Positions 39,905 through 42,583 of a stretch of DNA of 42,583 nucleotides are shown in pieces (within the stretch, counting starts at the first letter, position 1; each line of letters starts with the position of its first letter). A model generated the notes under the pieces. It saw only the letters and a list, made by a program, of their open reading frames with translations, made no database searches and was not told where the DNA came from. The stretch spans positions 1 to 42,583 of the forward strand of contig JBPOIF010000030.1 in assembly GCA_052034745.1 (NCBI GenBank). The letters run 5' to 3'. This DNA comes from UBA4124 sp052034745. GTDB lineage: Bacteria > Patescibacteriota > Minisyncoccia > Phycocordibacterales > UBA9973. The translations under genes were made by a program, and so were the position numbers.

Positions 39905-41182
39905 TTAGTGTGTGAAAATAATCTGTACGGTTTTTAGTAAGATACCAAGATCAAGAAGAGGGTTTTTATGAGCGATGTAGTAGAGATCGTATTCGAGTTT
40001 TTCTTTTGAGTCGAGTACAGTGCGTGCATACCGAAACTTGATCTGTGCCCATCCGGTAAATCCAGGACGGACGCTATGTCTGAGGTTGTAGTAGGGGATC
40101 TGCGTTTCGAGATCGCGGACAATTTCTGGTCGTTCTGGCCGAGGTCCAACGAGTGCGATGTCTCCACGGATAATGTTCCACATCTGGGGAATCTCGTCGA
40201 GATGGAGTTTTCGGATAATTTTTCCTACTCTTGTGGTGCGATTGTCGTTTTGAGTTGCCCATTGAGCGCCGTTTTTCTCTGCATCGGTGCGCATTGAACG
40301 AAGTTTCAAGATATTGAATTGTTTCCCGTTTTTTCCGGTGCGTATCTGCCGGTAGAAAAAAGGTCTCCCATCTTCGAGGGCAATCGCAATGATTGCAATC
40401 AAAAGAAATGGCGAAGCAAGAAGAAGGATGAGGTAGGCGATGAGTATTTCAAACAGGCGGCCAAGACGCTGCCCGCCTATCGAAGGCTGGCGATTGAGGA
40501 GGGTGATGGCTTGAGTATCATTTATAAGAGAAAGTGGAATCTTTCCAAAAAGCTCTTCGTACGCGCCTGAGAGGGACAGTGTCTGTGCTCCGATAGTATT
40601 GCGAAGAAGGAGGAGTGTTTCAAGAGGGAGCCCATCAGTGATCACGAGATGGACAGGGGGAATAGCTGTTTCTTTGGTATAGGTGTCCTGGTGAAAAACA
40701 ACAGTGCCGATATGAGGATTGCGAGCAAGGTCCTCAAGCAGGTGGGTGACAGTTTCTCCGTGTCCAATGACGGCGATGTGTTGTCGATACAGTGATGCAA
40801 AGAGTTTATAAAATGCTCGACGCCATAGTACCAAAAGTGCAAAAGATGACACCGCGATAATAAGGAGGTTTGTCTTTGGAGTAATTCCGTTGTTCGGGAA
40901 GAGGTAAAAAAGAATAATAGAGACAACAGTACTCGTTCCAATTGCTAGTGCAAGACGTCCGATATTGCGAGGGTTTGGGTTGATACGTCTGAGGTTATAA
41001 AGTTCAAAAATAAAAAAGAGGACAAACCAGAGTGTAAAAATAGGCACAAATACTCGTGCTTGTGTGCGGACGAAAGAACCATTTGCATACGGTGCAAATC
41101 GAATGAGCACCATTATCCAAAATGATGCTGCGACTGCGAGGATATCCCCGACAAGGAGGGCGAGTGCACGGTCTTTGAGCAT
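39905..41182 (-). CDS. Polyprenyl-phosphate sugar-1-phosphate transferase (initiating enzyme)
   Basis: 425 aa from the ATG at 41182 (minus strand), chosen because a consensus promoter ends 6 bases before it; an in-frame ATG 18 bases upstream overlaps the promoter. Four N-terminal spans (residues about 10-130) are followed by a CoA-binding-like Rossmann segment (HIAVIGHGETVTHLLEDLAR) and one more span (IAYLILLLASPFLLIAIIAIAL). The catalytic bacterial sugar transferase domain follows: DGRPFFYRQIRTGKNGKQFNILKLRSMRTDAE, LHLDEIPQMWNIIRGDIALVGPRPERPE and VRPGFTGWAQIKFRYARTVLDSKEKLEYDLYYI. It is of the WbaP/WcaJ type. It moves a hexose-1-phosphate to undecaprenyl phosphate, starting the repeat unit. 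Confidence 0.94.
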   Translation of the reverse strand: MLKDRALALLVGDILAVAASFWIMVLIRFAPYANGSFVRTQARVFVPIFTLWFVLFFIFELYNLRRINPNPRNIGRLALAIGTSTVVSIILFYLFPNNGITPKTNLLIIAVSSFALLVLWRRAFYKLFASLYRQHIAVIGHGETVTHLLEDLARNPHIGTVVFHQDTYTKETAIPPVHLVITDGLPLETLLLLRNTIGAQTLSLSGAYEELFGKIPLSLINDTQAITLLNRQPSIGGQRLGRLFEILIAYLILLLASPFLLIAIIAIALEDGRPFFYRQIRTGKNGKQFNILKLRSMRTDAEKNGAQWATQNDNRTTRVGKIIRKLHLDEIPQMWNIIRGDIALVGPRPERPEIVRDLETQIPYYNLRHSVRPGFTGWAQIKFRYARTVLDSKEKLEYDLYYIAHKNPLLDLGILLKTVQIIFTH

Positions 41183-41188
41183 GGGAAA

Positions 41189-41236
41189 ATTATATAACAT
41201 TTTTGTAATTTGTAAATCATTTTGAGATGGTACACT
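41189..41236. promoter_or_regulatory. Divergent, overlapping promoters
   Basis: Minus strand: TTTACA (41211-41216), 16-base spacer, TATAAT (41189-41194), ATG 6 bases later. This is one of the best promoter matches in the window. Plus strand: TTGTAA (41210-41215), 15-base spacer, TACACT (41231-41236), ATG at 41246. The two -35 boxes occupy the same bases, so polymerases would compete. Confidence 0.6.
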
Positions 41237-41245
41237 ACGTTCTAT

Positions 41246-41707
41246 ATGCAGAATAATAATAACAACGGAACGAACACAATGAACAAAAAGAACATGGTTA
41301 TTTCAGGAGCGCTTATTGTTGTCGTGCTTGCGGCGCTTATCGTAGCACCACGACTTCGCAACAGTGCAAAAGATGAGGTTGTTGAACAGGAAGTGGCAGC
41401 ACTTGCAAGTACTGCAAATGTTGAAACAGTCGCGCTTTCTCGTGCTGATGCACAAGTAAAGTATGCAAATGCGACACTTCGTTTTTCTGGAGAGACCTGT
41501 ACGCTCCAAGGAGAAGAAATGACTCAGCCAAAATACACAACCATTATGATAGACAACGACACTGACGCTCGTCGTACTATTGGAGTCGGAGCAAAGTCTT
41601 ACAACGTTGGACCACGTCGCTACACGCTCTCGTGGCTCAATGCGGACTCTGGTGAGCTTGCCGTTACTTGTGACGGAAAGGAGGTAGGAACTGTTGTTGT
41701 TCAATAA
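41246..41707 (+). CDS. Hypothetical single-pass membrane protein, 153 aa
   Basis: From the ATG at 41246 the product has an Asn-rich start (QNNNNNGTNT), then one membrane span (NMVISGALIVVVLAALIVAP, about residues 16-36). The rest is an extracytoplasmic, beta-rich domain of about 110 residues (YANATLRFSGETCTLQGEEMTQPKYTTIMIDNDTDARRTIGVGAKSYNVGPRRYTLSWLNADSGELAVTCDGKEVGTVVV) with two cysteines that could form a disulfide. The pattern resembles small cupredoxin- or immunoglobulin-like ectodomains, but I cannot assign a family. It is a monocistronic unit with its own terminator. The TTG codon further upstream in frame overlaps the promoter and is unlikely. Confidence 0.75.
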   Translation: MQNNNNNGTNTMNKKNMVISGALIVVVLAALIVAPRLRNSAKDEVVEQEVAALASTANVETVALSRADAQVKYANATLRFSGETCTLQGEEMTQPKYTTIMIDNDTDARRTIGVGAKSYNVGPRRYTLSWLNADSGELAVTCDGKEVGTVVVQ

Positions 41708-41717
41708 ATAAAGCAGG

Positions 41718-41748
41718 AAAAGGCAACCCTTTCAGGGGTTGCCTTTTT
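41718..41748 (+). terminator. Rho-independent terminator
   Basis: AAAAGGCAACCC / GGGTTGCCTTTT with a short loop and T-run, 10 bases after the preceding stop. Confidence 0.92.
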
Positions 41749-41778
41749 GTGTTCTTGTGATAGAGTATCTGACGTGTA

Positions 41779-41880
41779 GATCAAAGACAGTAAGCAGTCT
41801 CTCCAAGAGGGAAGACATGAGCCTTACCGAGATCACCATATCTCTCTTTTGCTACACACCATCACGCCACTACGGTGTGT
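41779..41880 (+). promoter_or_regulatory. Ribosomal L10 leader (autoregulatory site for L10-L7/L12)
   Basis: Outer GATC/GATC (41779-41782 and 41831-41834) and GTAAG/CTTAC (41790-41794 and 41823-41827) helices enclose the internal AAAGACA and CGA strands expected for the kink-turn that L10 binds. The apical hairpin is GTCTCTCC-AAGA-GGGAAGAC (41797-41816). A second hairpin, ACACACC/GGTGTGT (41854-41880), ends 26 bases before rplJ without a T-run, so control is probably at translation. The place and motif match the known L10 leader family. Confidence 0.8.
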
Positions 41881-41906
41881 TGGATACAAATTAACAACAA
41901 AACATT

Positions 41907-42395
41907 ATGGCAATCAAAAAAGATAAGAAGCGCGAAATCGTTTCGTCTTTTGCTGAAATCCTCTCTGGTGCACAGTCTGTTGTCTTCGTGAAGTTTGATA
42001 AACTCACGGTGAAAGAAGCGCAAGCGCTTCGTCGACAACTTCGTGCCTCTGGTGTGGGGTACAAGGTAGGAAAGAAAACTCTCTTGAAGCGCGCGCTCGA
42101 TGAGCACGGTTATCAAGGAGACCTCCCTGAACTCCCTGGAGAAATTGCTGTTGCGTATGGCACTGACCCACTTGCTCCTGCTCGAGAAGTTTACGACTTC
42201 CAAAAAGGACACAAGGATCAGATTGCAATCGTTGGCGGTATTTTTGAAGGATCATACAAAGACCAAACAACCATGCTCTCTCTTGCTACTATTCCGTCAC
42301 GTGAAGTATTGCTCTCTCAGATCGCATTTTTGCTCAAGAGTCCAATGCAGCGTCTCGCTATCGCAGTGAACGAGGTTGCAAAGCAGAAAAATTAA
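41907..42395 (+). CDS. rplJ: 50S ribosomal protein uL10
   Basis: 162 aa. The N-terminal rRNA-binding part reads IVSSFAEILSGAQSVVFVKFDKLTVKEAQALRRQLRASGVGYKVGKKTLLKRALDEHG, then AVAYGTDPLAPAREVYDFQK and the C-terminal helix ILLKSPMQRLAIAVNEVAKQK-like region (FLLKSPMQRLAIAVNEVAKQKN) that holds L7/L12 dimers. It forms the base of the L12 stalk, is translated behind the L10 leader, and is followed by rplL 22 bases later. No Shine-Dalgarno; an A-rich start site. Confidence 0.97.
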   Translation: MAIKKDKKREIVSSFAEILSGAQSVVFVKFDKLTVKEAQALRRQLRASGVGYKVGKKTLLKRALDEHGYQGDLPELPGEIAVAYGTDPLAPAREVYDFQKGHKDQIAIVGGIFEGSYKDQTTMLSLATIPSREVLLSQIAFLLKSPMQRLAIAVNEVAKQKN

Positions 42396-42417
42396 TTAGT
42401 ACTAATTCATTATATTT

Positions 42418-42583
42418 ATGGCAAAATTTGATTCATTTCTCACTGAGCTCGAAGGAGCTTCAGTGATCGAACTCAACGATCTCGTCAAAGCGATCGAAGA
42501 AAAATTTGGCGTTTCAGCAGCTGCTGTTGCAGCAGCACCTGCAGCAGGAGCTGCAGCAGGAGGCGCAGAAGAAAAGGATGCAT
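42418..42583 (+). CDS. rplL: 50S ribosomal protein bL12, 3'-truncated by the window edge
   Basis: Starts at 42418 and runs to the window end (55 codons). MAKFDSFLTELEGASVIELNDLVKAIEEKFGVSA is the N-terminal dimerisation domain of L7/L12, and AAAVAAAPAAGAAAGGAEEKDA is the Ala/Gly-rich hinge. The C-terminal factor-binding domain lies outside the window. Co-transcribed with rplJ. Confidence 0.97.
   Translation, partial: MAKFDSFLTELEGASVIELNDLVKAIEEKFGVSAAAVAAAPAAGAAAGGAEEKDA

Overview
The window looks like part of a Patescibacteria (Candidate Phyla Radiation) chromosome, most probably Parcubacteria. The reasons are compact core genes (RecO of 191 aa, S18 of 66 aa), a secreted surface protein that opens with a peptidoglycan-binding domain, almost no Shine-Dalgarno sequences, many ATGA overlaps, and a dense set of informational genes beside one large surface-glycan locus. 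This placement rests on gene content and style, not on a database comparison.

Layout. 1-1359: 3' part of argS. 1394-2603: two orphan genes, each with the same promoter/inverted-repeat element in front and a near-identical terminator behind. 2627-5939: ndk, a predicted stand-alone structured RNA (3310-3486), a small membrane protein, a beta-CASP metallo-beta-lactamase RNase and a SLOG/LOG-like protein. 5963-9614: a T-box riboswitch and ileS, whose product carries a complete histidine-phosphatase domain inside the synthetase. 9619-18741: a hypothetical gene, recO, a large membrane-anchored ectodomain protein, glyS, an M16 peptidase, an AI-2E family permease, metG and tatD. 18743-20143: structured leader, rpsF-ssb-rpsR. 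20150-24494: a bidirectional terminator and, on the minus strand, efp and the ftsK/TM-protein/recA operon. 24495-25330: palindrome-rich control region and a winged-helix protein. 25399-27689: strong promoter, long structured 5' leader and the surface-layer-like protein.

27782-41200 is a surface polysaccharide locus: a Wzy/WaaL-type polymerase or ligase with TPRs, a UDP-glucuronate 4-epimerase-like enzyme, five glycosyltransferases, three methyltransferases, a polysaccharide-deacetylase-like protein, a Wzx-type flippase and a polyprenyl-phosphate sugar-1-phosphate transferase. Together these can start a lipid-linked glycan, extend and decorate it, flip it and polymerise it or transfer it to an acceptor, perhaps surface protein. 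41246-42583: a membrane-anchored small protein, the L10 ribosomal leader, rplJ and the start of rplL.

The most notable items are the IleRS/histidine-phosphatase fusion under a compact T-box, the duplicated promoter/inverted-repeat element around two orphan genes, a new structured RNA candidate, the long leader of the surface-protein mRNA, and a recurring arrangement in which a -10 box lies only 6-10 nt before the ATG, suggesting leaderless mRNAs. No CRISPR array, tRNA, rRNA or transposase gene was seen.
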